This document shows positions 50,186 through 58,348 of a DNA stretch of 64,000 nucleotides, piece by piece. This DNA is from Falsiroseomonas sp041690465. Lineage in GTDB: Bacteria; Pseudomonadota; Alphaproteobacteria; Acetobacterales; Acetobacteraceae. The stretch lies in contig NZ_JAWLHG010000018.1 in NCBI RefSeq assembly GCF_041690465.1, positions 1 to 64,000 on the forward strand, read 5' to 3'. The first letter of the stretch is position 1. Each line of letters starts with the position of its first letter. Below the pieces are notes generated by a model that worked only from the letters and a program-made list of their open reading frames with translations, was not told the DNA's origin and did not search any database. Made by a program: the position numbers and the translations under genes.

Positions 50186-50416
50186 CTAGAGGTAGCGCCC
50201 GCGCTCCAGGATCTCGAGCGTGTACTCCTTGTAGGTCATGCCGAGTTCCTCGGCGCGGGCCAGCCGCCGCAGCGCGATCTCCGGCGGCGGCGTCTTCCAG
50301 GCCTTCTTGTGCGCCTTGCGCCAGATGTAGTGGCTCCAGCCGCCATCCGCCTCCGGCTCCTCCAGCGGCGGGCCGCCATTGTGGCCGATACGGGGGGGCG
50401 GGGCTGGATCGGTCAT
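50186..50416 (-). CDS. Small IGHNGGPP-motif hypothetical protein
   Basis: 76 aa. Starts MTDPAPPPRIGHNGGPPLEE; the IGHNGGPPL motif recurs at the N-terminus of many short alphaproteobacterial proteins of unknown role. The rest, SHYIWRKAHKKAWKTPPPEI followed by ALRRLARAEELGMTYKEYTL, is basic and helical, so DNA or RNA contact is conceivable. The start at 50416 lies only 23 bases from the start of the divergent XRE regulator, with a palindrome between. Confidence 0.7.
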   Translation of the reverse strand: MTDPAPPPRIGHNGGPPLEEPEADGGWSHYIWRKAHKKAWKTPPPEIALRRLARAEELGMTYKEYTLEILERGRYL

Positions 50417-50422
50417 GGCAAA

Positions 50423-50436
50423 TCCACGATAGTGGA
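50423..50436. promoter_or_regulatory. Palindrome TCCAC-GATA-GTGGA between divergent starts
   Basis: Perfect 5-base arms centred in the 23-base gap between the start codons at 50416 (reverse) and 50440 (forward). It ends 3 bases before the XRE regulator's ATG. Likely an autoregulatory site; a repressor here could block both genes. Confidence 0.5.
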
Positions 50437-50439
50437 CAC

Positions 50440-51027
50440 ATGACCAACATACAAGACGATCCGAAGCTCGACAGCGCCGGTCTCCGCTTGGCGGCACAGT
50501 TGCAGGCGGAGCGGGACTCGCGCGGCTGGTCCATCGCCGAGCTCGCCGAGCGGTCCGGCGTCTCCCGTGCCATGATCAGCAAGGTCGAACGCGCCGAGGC
50601 CAGCCCGACCGCCGCCCTGCTCGGCCGGCTATGCGGTGCGCTGGGCCTGACGCTCTCGGCCCTGCTCGCCCGCGCCGAGGGCCTCGCCGGCGGCGCCGTC
50701 GCTCGTGCCGCCGACCAGCCAAGCTGGCGCGACCCGGAGACGGGCTATATCCGCCGCGCCATCAGCCCCCCGGGCGCCGAGCCGGAACTGGTGCGGGTGG
50801 AGCTGCCGGCGGGCGCGCGCGTGGCCTATCCCGCCGCCACCTACCTGCTCACGCGCGGTCACTCGATCTGGGTGCTGGAGGGGGAATTGCGCTTCCAGGA
50901 AGGCGGGGCGACGCATCTGCTGGGCGCCGGAGACTGCCTCTCGCTCGGCCCGCCGGCGGATTGCGCCTATGAGAACCCGTCCGGCACGCGCAGCGTCACC
51001 TACCTGGTCGCGCTGTCCCGCCGTTGA
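50440..51027 (+). CDS. XRE-family regulator with C-terminal cupin domain
   Basis: 195 aa. N-terminal helix-turn-helix: SIAELAERSGVSRAMISKVE (about residues 26-45), then ASPTAALLGRLCGALGLTLS. The C-terminal cupin barrel is marked by YLLTRGHSIWVLEGELRFQE and HLLGAGDCLSLGPPADCAYE. Such regulators sense a small molecule in the cupin and often control amino-acid or amine catabolism; the nearby aminotransferase is a possible target. The ATG at 50440 directly follows a palindrome, with no ribosome-binding site visible, so a leaderless message is possible. Confidence 0.9.
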   Translation: MTNIQDDPKLDSAGLRLAAQLQAERDSRGWSIAELAERSGVSRAMISKVERAEASPTAALLGRLCGALGLTLSALLARAEGLAGGAVARAADQPSWRDPETGYIRRAISPPGAEPELVRVELPAGARVAYPAATYLLTRGHSIWVLEGELRFQEGGATHLLGAGDCLSLGPPADCAYENPSGTRSVTYLVALSRR

Positions 51028-51036
51028 GAACTCGGG

Positions 51037-52083
51037 CTACCGCGCCCGGCTGATGCAGAACTCGACGATGCCGGCGAGCGCCCGCCGCTCGGCGCCGTCA
51101 GCGAAGACCCCCAGGGCCGCGAGCGCCTTCGCCCCGTAGTCCCGCGCCCGCGCCACCGTATCGCCGAAGGCCCGGTGCTTCTGCATCAGCGCGATGGCCT
51201 GCTGCAGATCAGCGCCGGACTGCTCGCGCTCCTCCACGGTACGGCGCCAGAAGGCGCGCTCCGCCTCATTGCCGCGGGCGAAGGCCAGCAGCACGGGCAG
51301 CGTGATCTTGCCCTCGCGGAAATCGTCGCCGACGGTCTTGCCGAGCCGCTCCTGCTCCGCCGAGTAATCCAGCGCATCGTCCACGAGCTGGAAGGCAACG
51401 CCCAGGTGGTGGCCATAGGCGCGCAGCGCCGCCTGCTCCGCGGCCGGGCGATCGGCGACCACGGCGCCGATCTCCGTGGCGGCAGCGAACAGCGCCGCCG
51501 TCTTGCCCTCGATCACCGCCAGGTACTGCGCCTCGGTGCTCGAGGTGTCGTTCTGGATGACGAGTTGCAGGACCTCGCCTTCCGAGATGGTCGCGGAGGC
51601 GGCCGACAGGATGCGCAGCACCTCCAGCGAGCCGTCCTCCACCATCAGCTGGAAGGCGCGCGCGAACAGGAAGTCGCCGACCAGCACGCTCGGCTTGTTG
51701 CCGAACAGCGCGTTGGCGCTCGCCTGGCCACGGCGCAGCGCGCTCTCGTCCACCACGTCGTCATGCAGCAGCGTCGCGGTGTGGATGAACTCGACGCAGG
51801 CGGCGAGCGCCACATGGCGGGTGCCGCGATAGCCGGCCATCCGCGCGGCGGCGAGCGTCAGCAGTGGCCGCAGCCGCTTTCCGCCGGCAGCGACGATATG
51901 CGCCGCCAGCTGCGGGATCAGCGCCACCGGACTCTGCATCCGGTCCACGATCAGGCGGTTGCACGCCTCCAGATCCTCGCGGACGAGTGCCGTCAGCGCC
52001 GCGAGCGCATCCTCGCCAAGGGGGGCGCCCATGACGGGTGCGGCGGTGTCGGCGCTCGCCGGCATTGGCAGATCCACGCTCAC
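51037..52083 (-). CDS. ispB: Long-chain polyprenyl diphosphate synthase (octa-/decaprenyl type)
   Basis: 348 aa trans-prenyltransferase making the ubiquinone side chain from IPP and an allylic diphosphate. Both Asp-rich motifs are present: LLHDDVVDESALRRG (about residue 110) and FQLVDDALDYSAE (about 238); AAGGKRLRPLL marks the substrate-binding Lys-Arg. GTG at 52083 is preceded by GAGG five bases upstream; an ATG seven codons later is an alternative. A small residue pattern before the first motif fits long products, but chain length cannot be stated. Converges on the XRE gene with a 9-base gap. Confidence 0.92.
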   Translation of the reverse strand: MSVDLPMPASADTAAPVMGAPLGEDALAALTALVREDLEACNRLIVDRMQSPVALIPQLAAHIVAAGGKRLRPLLTLAAARMAGYRGTRHVALAACVEFIHTATLLHDDVVDESALRRGQASANALFGNKPSVLVGDFLFARAFQLMVEDGSLEVLRILSAASATISEGEVLQLVIQNDTSSTEAQYLAVIEGKTAALFAAATEIGAVVADRPAAEQAALRAYGHHLGVAFQLVDDALDYSAEQERLGKTVGDDFREGKITLPVLLAFARGNEAERAFWRRTVEEREQSGADLQQAIALMQKHRAFGDTVARARDYGAKALAALGVFADGAERRALAGIVEFCISRAR

Positions 52084-52189
52084 TTGACCTCGATCCGGGC
52101 CGCGGCAACCTAGCCCCCACCCCACAAGGCGGCAAGCATCGCGGCTTGCTGGCAGATAGGGTGGAGTCCGGCCGCGGGGAGGGCCAGCG

Positions 52190-52405
52190 ATGCGCGTCTT
52201 GCTGGCCACCGTGGACCCGGTGCGACTTTCCTTCCTCTTGGCCCTGCTGCGCGATGGCGGTTGCACGCCGGTGGTGCTGGATGCCGCGATCAGCGCCGTC
52301 GAGGGGGGAATCGGCATCTTCCCCCGCCGTATCGCCGTGCCGGAGGAGCAGGCCGCGCAGGCGCTGCGGGTGCTGCGGGAGGCCGGCGAGGCCGATCCGT
52401 GCTGA
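52190..52405 (+). CDS. DUF2007-type small protein
   Basis: 71 aa. VLLATVDPVRLSFLLALLRD, then CTPVVLDAAISAVEGGIGIF and PRRIAVPEEQAAQALRVL match DUF2007, a small ferredoxin-like domain of unknown signalling or binding role. The stop overlaps the methyltransferase gene by 7 bases, the usual arrangement in alphaproteobacteria. Divergent from the polyprenyl synthase gene across 106 bases. Confidence 0.85.
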   Translation: MRVLLATVDPVRLSFLLALLRDGGCTPVVLDAAISAVEGGIGIFPRRIAVPEEQAAQALRVLREAGEADPC

Positions 52406-53124
52406 CCGAGGACAGCCTGCTCGGCGGCCGCGTGAGGCTTCGCCAGCCCATCATCGGCTTGCGGGCCGGGCACGATGCCGTGCTGCTGGCCGCCGCCGTG
52501 CCGGCGCGCACAGGGGACCGCGTGATCGAGCTCGGCTGCGGCAGCGGCGCCGCGTTCCTCTGCCTCGCCGCACGGGTGCCGGGCCTCGAGATCGTCGCGG
52601 TGGAGCGGGAAGCGGAGCTCGCCGCGCTGGCGCGCGAGAATGCTGCGCTGAACGGCCTGGCCGGGCAGGTGACGGTGATCGAGGGCGACATCGCCGATCC
52701 GTCGCTGCGCCGGGCCCTGCCGCGATGCGCCCATGGCTTTGCCAACCCGCCCTTCTGGCCGGCCGGCAGCGCGCCGCCGGCGGCATTGCGGCGCGCCGCG
52801 ACGCACGCCGGCGAAACCGGCCTGGCGGATTGGGCGGGCTGCCTGGCCGCGGCGGTCGCGCCGAGGGGCAGCGTGACGCTGGTGCTGCCGGCGTCGCGCT
52901 TCGCCGACGGAGTCGGCGCGCTCGGTGAAGCCGGCTTCGGCAGCCCTGCCCTGCTGCCGCTCTGGCCACGAGCGGGCATGCCGGCACGCCGCGTGCTGCT
53001 CGCCGCGCGGCGCGAGGGACGCGGCCCGGGGCGCGTGCTGCCCGGCCTGGTGCTGCACGGCCCGGCAGGCTCGACGCCCGAAGCCGAGTCGATCCTGCGC
53101 GACGGGGCCGCGCTGGTGATGTGA
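52399..53124 (+). CDS. tRNA1(Val) adenine-N6-methyltransferase-like (TrmN6) protein
   Basis: 241 aa class I methyltransferase. SAM-binding VIELGCGSGAAFLCLA (about residue 40) and acidic VAVEREAELAALAREN (about 65); the catalytic NPPF motif of N6-adenine/glutamine methyltransferases appears in GFANPPFWPAG (about 112). The GTG at 52399 gives the family's N-terminus (LTEDSLLGGRVRLRQP) and overlaps the DUF2007 stop. Likely modifies tRNA or a related RNA. Confidence 0.85.
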   Translation: MLTEDSLLGGRVRLRQPIIGLRAGHDAVLLAAAVPARTGDRVIELGCGSGAAFLCLAARVPGLEIVAVEREAELAALARENAALNGLAGQVTVIEGDIADPSLRRALPRCAHGFANPPFWPAGSAPPAALRRAATHAGETGLADWAGCLAAAVAPRGSVTLVLPASRFADGVGALGEAGFGSPALLPLWPRAGMPARRVLLAARREGRGPGRVLPGLVLHGPAGSTPEAESILRDGAALVM

Positions 53125-53142
53125 CGGCGGCTCCGGGTCGGC

Positions 53143-53427
53143 CTACGATTCGTTCGCGTCCGGGTGGCGCAGGAGCCAGAGCCGCTCATGCGCGGCGACC
53201 AGGCTTTCCATGTTCTTCCGCCGGTTCACGTCGGGCGCCACCGGGCGACGCGTGAGCATCATTTCGAGAATGCGGAGAAGTTCCTCCGCAACCTCGTAAT
53301 CGCCCTGGTCGCAGGCGTGGTGGAAGGCGATCAGGATCTTGTCGGACAAGCGGCGCGTATGCCGCGGCGGCCCAGCCGCCGCCCGCCCGGCATCCCGCCC
53401 CGCATGATCCCGTTCATCTTCGGCCAT
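53143..53427 (-). CDS. Conserved-type hypothetical protein
   Basis: 94 aa. After a variable N-terminus it reads RRLSDKILIAFHHACDQGDY, EVAEELLRILEMMLTRRP, VNRRKNMESLVAAHERLWLL: helical, TPR-like in feel, with charged surfaces. No enzyme motif. The start at 53427 yields a plausible beginning (MAEDERDHAG); an upstream Met lies in low-quality sequence. The 144 bases between it and the SCO gene hold a promoter-like TATTAT and a small hairpin. Confidence 0.65.
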   Translation of the reverse strand: MAEDERDHAGRDAGRAAAGPPRHTRRLSDKILIAFHHACDQGDYEVAEELLRILEMMLTRRPVAPDVNRRKNMESLVAAHERLWLLRHPDANES

Positions 53428-53485
53428 AAACGAAGCGGCTCCCCTCGGGGTCCGGCACGGAAGAGCCGGCGCAGTTCGGAGAAGT

Positions 53486-53491
53486 ATAATA
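53486..53491 (-). promoter_or_regulatory. Candidate -10 box (TATTAT) for the 94-aa gene
   Basis: Reverse-strand TATTAT within GGGTATTATACTTC, one of few AT-rich hexamers here, about 60 bases upstream of the start at 53427. No good -35 box was found, so this is tentative. Confidence 0.3.
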
Positions 53492-53541
53492 CCCACAGCG
53501 CCGGCTTACCGGAACCCTGTAGATTTGTCAGGAAGCACGCC

Positions 53542-53561
53542 GAGCCTTCGTTACGGCTCGA
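53542..53561. terminator. Small hairpin after the SCO gene
   Basis: CGAGCC (53542-53547) and GGCTCG (53556-53561) form a 6-base stem just downstream of the SCO stop at 53572. No T-run follows, so termination strength is uncertain. Confidence 0.35.
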
Positions 53562-53571
53562 GCAAGAAAGC

Positions 53572-54246
53572 CTATCCGCCGCGGAGCTGGCCGCGAACGG
53601 CCTGCGCGATCGCCTCGGGATCGGTGTTCGGGCGGAACAGGCTGCGGACCCTGCCATCCGGCCCGACCAGGTAGATGAAGGACGAATGGTCCATCAGGTA
53701 CTCCGTCATCTCCGGCCGATTCACCTTCGCATAGAACACACGATAGGCGCGAGCGGCCGCTGCCACCTGCTCCGGCGTGCCGGTGAGCCCGACCATCTGC
53801 GGGTGGAAGCGGCCGACATAATCGGCCAGAACCTCGGGGGTGTCCCGCTCGGGATCCACCGAGACGAAGACCGGCGTGACGCGCCCGGCCTGCTCGCCCA
53901 GTGCATCCATCGCCGCGGCGATGCTGCCGAGCTCGGTCGGGCAGACATCGGGGCAGTAGGTGAAGCCGAAATAGACCAGCAGGAAGCGCCCGGCGAAGTC
54001 GGCCTCGGTGACCGCACGGCCGGACTGGTCAACGAGACTGAACGGCCCACCGAGCACCAGCCCCTGCGGCATCTGCACGCCGCCCGCGGAGGGCGCCGGC
54101 ACATCATGGCCGAACAGCGTGGCGGCCTGCCGGATGAAGGAATCCGCAACCCCCTCACCCTCCCCCCGGCCCAGCCAGGCGGCGCCCCAGAGCAGACCGA
54201 GGAAGACGATGATGACGAGAGCGAACAGCCGGACAGCGTGAAGCAT
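53572..54246 (-). CDS. SCO1/SenC-family copper chaperone
   Basis: 224 aa. An N-terminal anchor (VRLFALVIIVFLGLLWGAAW) places the thioredoxin-fold domain in the periplasm. The copper ligands are FGFTYCPDVCPTEL (Cys-x3-Cys, about residue 97) and His in YLMDHSSFIYLVG (about 187). It delivers copper to the CuA site of cytochrome c oxidase. No oxidase genes are adjacent. 84 bases downstream of the nrdB stop on the same strand. Confidence 0.93.
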   Translation of the reverse strand: MLHAVRLFALVIIVFLGLLWGAAWLGRGEGEGVADSFIRQAATLFGHDVPAPSAGGVQMPQGLVLGGPFSLVDQSGRAVTEADFAGRFLLVYFGFTYCPDVCPTELGSIAAAMDALGEQAGRVTPVFVSVDPERDTPEVLADYVGRFHPQMVGLTGTPEQVAAAARAYRVFYAKVNRPEMTEYLMDHSSFIYLVGPDGRVRSLFRPNTDPEAIAQAVRGQLRGG

Positions 54247-54330
54247 GATGGGCGCGACATAGGCGCGCCGGCGAAGCGCCGCAATCCGCGCCCGCCGCGC
54301 CGGAGGCGGGGGTGCCCCCCGCCCAGGACA

Positions 54331-55389
54331 TCAGTGTCGGCTGACGGCCAGTTCGCCTTCCGGCTGGGTTGAGCTGAAGGTCGAGTCGGCGAAGGCTTCT
54401 TCCCAGGATCCGGTGGTGGACGCCTTGGAATACTCCGTGGCGCGGTTCTCGAAGAAGTTGGTGTGCTCCACCGCGTTCAGCATCTCGTCGAGCCAGGGCA
54501 GCGGATTCTTCTCGATCCGGTAGAGCGGCTCGAGGCCCAGCTGCTGCAGGCGGCGGTCGGCGATGAAGCGGATGTACTGCTTGGTCTGCGCTGCATCGAG
54601 CCCCTGCACGCCGCCGAGCTCGAAGGCGAGGTCGATGAAGGCGTCCTCGTGGTCCACGATGGTCGAGCAGATCAGGTAGAGGTCGCGCTTCAGCTCCTCC
54701 GTCCAGATCTCCGGATTCTCCTGCACGAAGGTGCGGAACAGGCGGATCACGCTGAGGCAGTGCAGCGTCTCGTCGCGCACGCTCCAGGAGACGATCTGCC
54801 CCATGCCCTTCATCTTGTTGAAGCGCGGGAAGTTCATCAGGATCGCGAAGGAGGCGAAGAGCTGCAGCCCCTCGGTGAAGGCGCCGAAGGCGGCCAGCGT
54901 CTTGGCGATCTCGGTCTTGTTCTCGACCGAGAAGGCATGCATGTAGTCGTACTTGTCCTTCATCTCCTTGTACTTGAGGAAGGCGGTGTATTCGATCTCC
55001 GGCATCCCGATGGTGTCGAGGAGATGCGAATAGGCAGCGATGTGGATCGTCTCCGTGTTGGAGAAGGCCGACATCATCATCAGAACTTCGGTGGGTTTGA
55101 ACACCTGGCTGTACTGCTTCATGTAGCAGTTGTTCACCTCGACATCTGCCTGGGTGAAGAAGCGGAAGATCTGGGTCAGCAGGTTGCGCTCCGGCGGCGT
55201 CAGGTTCCGCTGCCAGTCCTTCACGTCATCGGCGAGCGGCACCTCCTCCGGCAGCCAGTGGATGCGCTGCTGCTGCAGCCAGGCCTCATAGGCCCAGGGG
55301 TAGCGGAAGGGCTTGTAGACTGGGTTGGCGGTCAGCAGGTCGAACTTGATCGGCAGTTCGTCGGGCGTGGCGCGTGCGTCGTCCGGCAT
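54331..55389 (-). CDS. nrdB: Ribonucleoside-diphosphate reductase beta subunit (class Ia)
   Basis: 352 aa. Carries the di-iron/tyrosyl-radical site: the SNTETIHIAAYS segment has the Glu-x2-His-x3-Tyr pattern (about residues 113-120), with later ligands in FAILMNFPRFN and SVRDETLHCLS (Glu and His). It generates the radical passed to NrdA for deoxyribonucleotide synthesis. Separated from nrdA by a small gene; all three run in the same direction. Confidence 0.95.
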   Translation of the reverse strand: MPDDARATPDELPIKFDLLTANPVYKPFRYPWAYEAWLQQQRIHWLPEEVPLADDVKDWQRNLTPPERNLLTQIFRFFTQADVEVNNCYMKQYSQVFKPTEVLMMMSAFSNTETIHIAAYSHLLDTIGMPEIEYTAFLKYKEMKDKYDYMHAFSVENKTEIAKTLAAFGAFTEGLQLFASFAILMNFPRFNKMKGMGQIVSWSVRDETLHCLSVIRLFRTFVQENPEIWTEELKRDLYLICSTIVDHEDAFIDLAFELGGVQGLDAAQTKQYIRFIADRRLQQLGLEPLYRIEKNPLPWLDEMLNAVEHTNFFENRATEYSKASTTGSWEEAFADSTFSSTQPEGELAVSRH

Positions 55390-55417
55390 GGGTGCTCTCT
55401 GCTTACTCGATGTTGCG

Positions 55418-55633
55418 TCAGTCGCGGCCGGCTCGGCGATGCGGCGGATGCGCGGTCGAATCCGCTTCCTGCAGCATTTTCGTGAGATCGGCGGAAATGT
55501 TGTCCAGGTCGGCGATGAGCCGCCGCACCTGTTCCACCGGCCCGCGCAGGTCGATCATCAGGTCCAGCTGGCGCGCGACGCTCGCGCGCCGGCTGGCAAG
55601 CCGCACCGCGTCGGGCGGCAGCGACGGGTCCAT
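55418..55633 (-). CDS. 71-aa protein between nrdA and nrdB
   Basis: Begins MDPSLPPDAVRLASRRASVA and continues QLDLMIDLRGPVEQVRRLIA, DLDNISADLTKMLQEADSTA: an amphipathic helical protein, possibly a coiled coil. The ATG overlaps the nrdA stop (TGATG) and nrdB starts 28 bases after its end, so it is embedded in the operon. No family recognised. It might modulate the reductase, but that is inference from position only. Confidence 0.6.
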   Translation of the reverse strand: MDPSLPPDAVRLASRRASVARQLDLMIDLRGPVEQVRRLIADLDNISADLTKMLQEADSTAHPPHRRAGRD

Positions 55634-57501
55634 CACTGGCATGCAAGGCACTCCTCGTAATCCGTCGAATTCGCCTTCGCGACCACCAGGTCGAGCGAGG
55701 GCTGTACGTCATCCTTGTGTACGGTCATCACGTCGGACTGGCCGACGATCTTCTCACTGATCGCATCCGCGCGCTGGATGGAGAGGCTGCGACAGTAATA
55801 CAGAGACTTCACGCCCTTCTTCCAGGCCAACGCATGGATCTGGTGCAGGTCGCGCTTGTGCACATTCGCCGGGAGGAACAGGTTCACCGACTGCGACTGG
55901 CAGATGAACGGCGTGCGGTCCGCCGCATGCTCGATGACCCAGCGCTGGTCGAGCTCGAAGGCTGTCTTGAAGGTCGCCTTCTCATGCTCGTCGAGGCAAT
56001 CGAGGTGCTGCACGCTGCCCTTGCGCACGGTGATGGAGTTCCACGTCTCCTCGTCGTCGCGCCCGTGCTTCGCCAGCACCTTCCTCAGATACGGGTTGCG
56101 CACGATGTAGCTGCCCGACAGCGTCTTGTGATTGTAGACATTGGCCGCGATCGGCTCGATCCCGGGGCTCGCGCCGCCGCAGATGATCGAGATCGAGGCC
56201 GTCGGCGCGATGGCGATCTTGTGCGAGAATCGCTCCATGAAGCCGTATTCCGCGGCATCGGGGCACGGCCCGCGCTCCTCCGCGAGAAGGCGGGAAGCGA
56301 GGTCGGCGCCCTCCCGGATGTGCTTGAACATCCGCTTGTTCCAGGACTTCGCCACCACGCTCTCGAACGGCACGTTCAGCGCCTGCAGGAAGCTGTGGAA
56401 GCCCATCACGCCGAGGCCCACGCTGCGCTCCCGCATCGCGCTGTACTTGGCGCGCGCCATCGAATCGGGCGCGGTGTCGATGAAATTCTGCAGCACGTTG
56501 TCCAGGAACCGCATCACGTCCGGGATGAACTGCGGCTCCTTGTGCCACTCGAACCAGGTCTCGAGGTTCAGCGAGGAGAGGCAGCACACCGCCGTGCGCT
56601 CCATCCCGTGCTGGTCGAGCCCGGTCGGCAGCGTGATCTCGGAGCAGAGGTTGGAGGTCTTCACCTCCAGCCCCGCCAGCTTGTGGTGCGCCGGCTGGGC
56701 GCGGTGCACATGGTCCGAATAGATGATGTAGGGCTCGCCGGTCTCGATCCGCGCCGTCAGGATGCGGATCCAGATCGAGCGCGCCGAGACCTTCTTCACC
56801 AGCGTCCCGTCCTTCGGGGAGACCAGCGCCCAATCCTCGTCGGCCTCGACCGCGCGCATGAAGGCGTCCGGGATCAGCACGCCATGGTGCAGGTTCAGCG
56901 CCTTGCGGTTCGGGTCGCCGCCGGTCGGGCGGCGCATCTCGAGGAATTCCTCGATCTCCGGATGGCTCACCGGCAGGTAGCAGGCGGCCGAGCCGCGGCG
57001 GAGCGAACCCTGGCTGATGGCGAGGGTCAGGCTGTCCATCACCCGGATGAAGGGGATGACGCCCGAGGTCTTGCCGTTGCGCCCGACCTTCTCGCCGATA
57101 CCGCGCAGATTGCCCCAATAGGAGCCGATGCCGCCGCCCTTGGCCGCCAGCCAGACATTCTCGTTCCACAGGCCGAGGATGCCCTCCAGGCTGTCCGAGG
57201 CCTCGTTGAGGAAGCAGGAGATCGGCAAGCCGCGCGTGGTGCCGCCATTGGACAGCACCGGGGTGGCCGGCATGAACCACAGCCGCGACATGTAGTCGTA
57301 GATGCGCTGCGCATGCGCCGCATCGTCGCCATAGGCGCTCGCCACCCGGGCGAAGAGGTCCTGATAGGACTCGCCAGGCAGCAGGTAGCGGTCGTCGAGC
57401 GTCGCCTTGCCGAAATCCGTCAGCAGCGCGTCGCGCGCGCGGTCGATGCGAACCTGGCTGTGGCCTTCAAGCTGAACTGCGTCGAACACGACAACCCCCA
57501 T
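55633..57501 (-). CDS. nrdA: Ribonucleoside-diphosphate reductase alpha subunit (class Ia)
   Basis: 622 aa, without an N-terminal ATP-cone (it enters the core at YLLPGESYQDLFARVASAYG). Active-site features: TSNLCSEITLP (radical Cys, about residue 285), CCLSSLNLETW, the radical-transfer region GVKSLYYCRSL near the C-terminus, and the redox tail EECLACQ (CxxC). Lack of the cone suggests no dATP activity control by this route. An NrdR-like box lies about 66 bases upstream. Confidence 0.95.
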   Translation of the reverse strand: MGVVVFDAVQLEGHSQVRIDRARDALLTDFGKATLDDRYLLPGESYQDLFARVASAYGDDAAHAQRIYDYMSRLWFMPATPVLSNGGTTRGLPISCFLNEASDSLEGILGLWNENVWLAAKGGGIGSYWGNLRGIGEKVGRNGKTSGVIPFIRVMDSLTLAISQGSLRRGSAACYLPVSHPEIEEFLEMRRPTGGDPNRKALNLHHGVLIPDAFMRAVEADEDWALVSPKDGTLVKKVSARSIWIRILTARIETGEPYIIYSDHVHRAQPAHHKLAGLEVKTSNLCSEITLPTGLDQHGMERTAVCCLSSLNLETWFEWHKEPQFIPDVMRFLDNVLQNFIDTAPDSMARAKYSAMRERSVGLGVMGFHSFLQALNVPFESVVAKSWNKRMFKHIREGADLASRLLAEERGPCPDAAEYGFMERFSHKIAIAPTASISIICGGASPGIEPIAANVYNHKTLSGSYIVRNPYLRKVLAKHGRDDEETWNSITVRKGSVQHLDCLDEHEKATFKTAFELDQRWVIEHAADRTPFICQSQSVNLFLPANVHKRDLHQIHALAWKKGVKSLYYCRSLSIQRADAISEKIVGQSDVMTVHKDDVQPSLDLVVAKANSTDYEECLACQ

Positions 57502-57966
57502 TCATCGGCCCCACGGAACAGGGCGACTCCCCCATGCCGCGGAGATTGCCTCCGGCCGGCCCACCACAACAAGATGTAGTGTTGCCACACTCCGGAAAAC
57601 ACCACTGCTGCGCCGGGGTTCCCCTGTTGCATTTTTCCGGCGCCCTCATCCCCACCCACAATGTTGCCGTTTCGTTCGTTGATGCAAGACTTCCAACCGC
57701 ACGCGGGATTCAGGACCTGCACATCTTCGGAGCGACTCCCCGCGACGGGTCTCCCCAACCGCGCGAGAGCCTCCCGTTGGACCACGGCGGCGCCTCCCGG
57801 CGCCAGGGCCTGTGATCCGCCATCCCCGATGTCCTCGCTTTCCACAGGCCCGGCCGCGGCGATTCTCCGCGAAACGGTGCGGAAACATTCACCATGCGGC
57901 GCGACATGCGCGTGCAATGCATGCGGCGCAGGCTGCGGGACGTCACGAACACGCGGAGACCGCCCG
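57502..57966. other. 465-base divergent intergenic region
   Basis: Between nrdA (reverse) and a small exported protein (forward). Apart from the NrdR-like box at 57567-57582 nothing was recognised. Forward frames cross it but look non-coding. Confidence 0.4.
57567..57582. promoter_or_regulatory. NrdR-box-like sequence upstream of nrdA
   Basis: CAACAAGATGTAGTGT matches the NrdR consensus acaCwAtATaTwGtgt at about 12 of 16 positions. A partial second site, starting ACAC at 57599, is centred 32 bases away, near the three-turn spacing of NrdR box pairs, but is weak. NrdR represses ribonucleotide reductase genes in many bacteria. Confidence 0.5.
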
Positions 57967-58335
57967 ATGCCCATCAGCCGACGCAGCGCGCTGAGCCTGC
58001 TGCCCGCGCTCGCCCTGCCCCTCGCCCGCCCCGCCGCCGCGCAGGGCGAGTCGCCGGTGCGCCTGTTCCGCCTGGTGATGCAGCGCGGCGAGGTGATCAT
58101 CGGCCTCACCCCGCGCGAGCTGGAGTCGCTGGGCAGCGGGCCGGAAGTGGAGCGCATCGCCCGCCGCATCGCCGCCGAGGGCCAGATCACCGCCTGGCGC
58201 TACACGGTCACCCGCGCCCCCGATGGCAGCACGCGGCTGGCGACGCGGGAAAAGGTCGCCGTGCTGCGGCAGGAGGCGCTGATGGTGGAGCCCTATCGCC
58301 CCGCCTTGCCGGTGGCGCCACCGCCGGCAGGGTGA
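57967..58335 (+). CDS. Small exported hypothetical protein
   Basis: 122 aa. Signal SRRSALSLLPALALPLARPAAAQ, then VRLFRLVMQRGEVIIGLTPR, ELESLGSGPEVERIARRIAA and WRYTVTRAPDGSTRLATREK. A secreted or periplasmic protein of about 98 residues after cleavage. No family recognised; the Arg-rich, beta-prone mature part has no cysteines. Its stop faces the binding-protein gene with a 13-base gap. Confidence 0.65.
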   Translation: MPISRRSALSLLPALALPLARPAAAQGESPVRLFRLVMQRGEVIIGLTPRELESLGSGPEVERIARRIAAEGQITAWRYTVTRAPDGSTRLATREKVAVLRQEALMVEPYRPALPVAPPPAG

Positions 58336-58348
58336 GCGGCGGTCCGCC

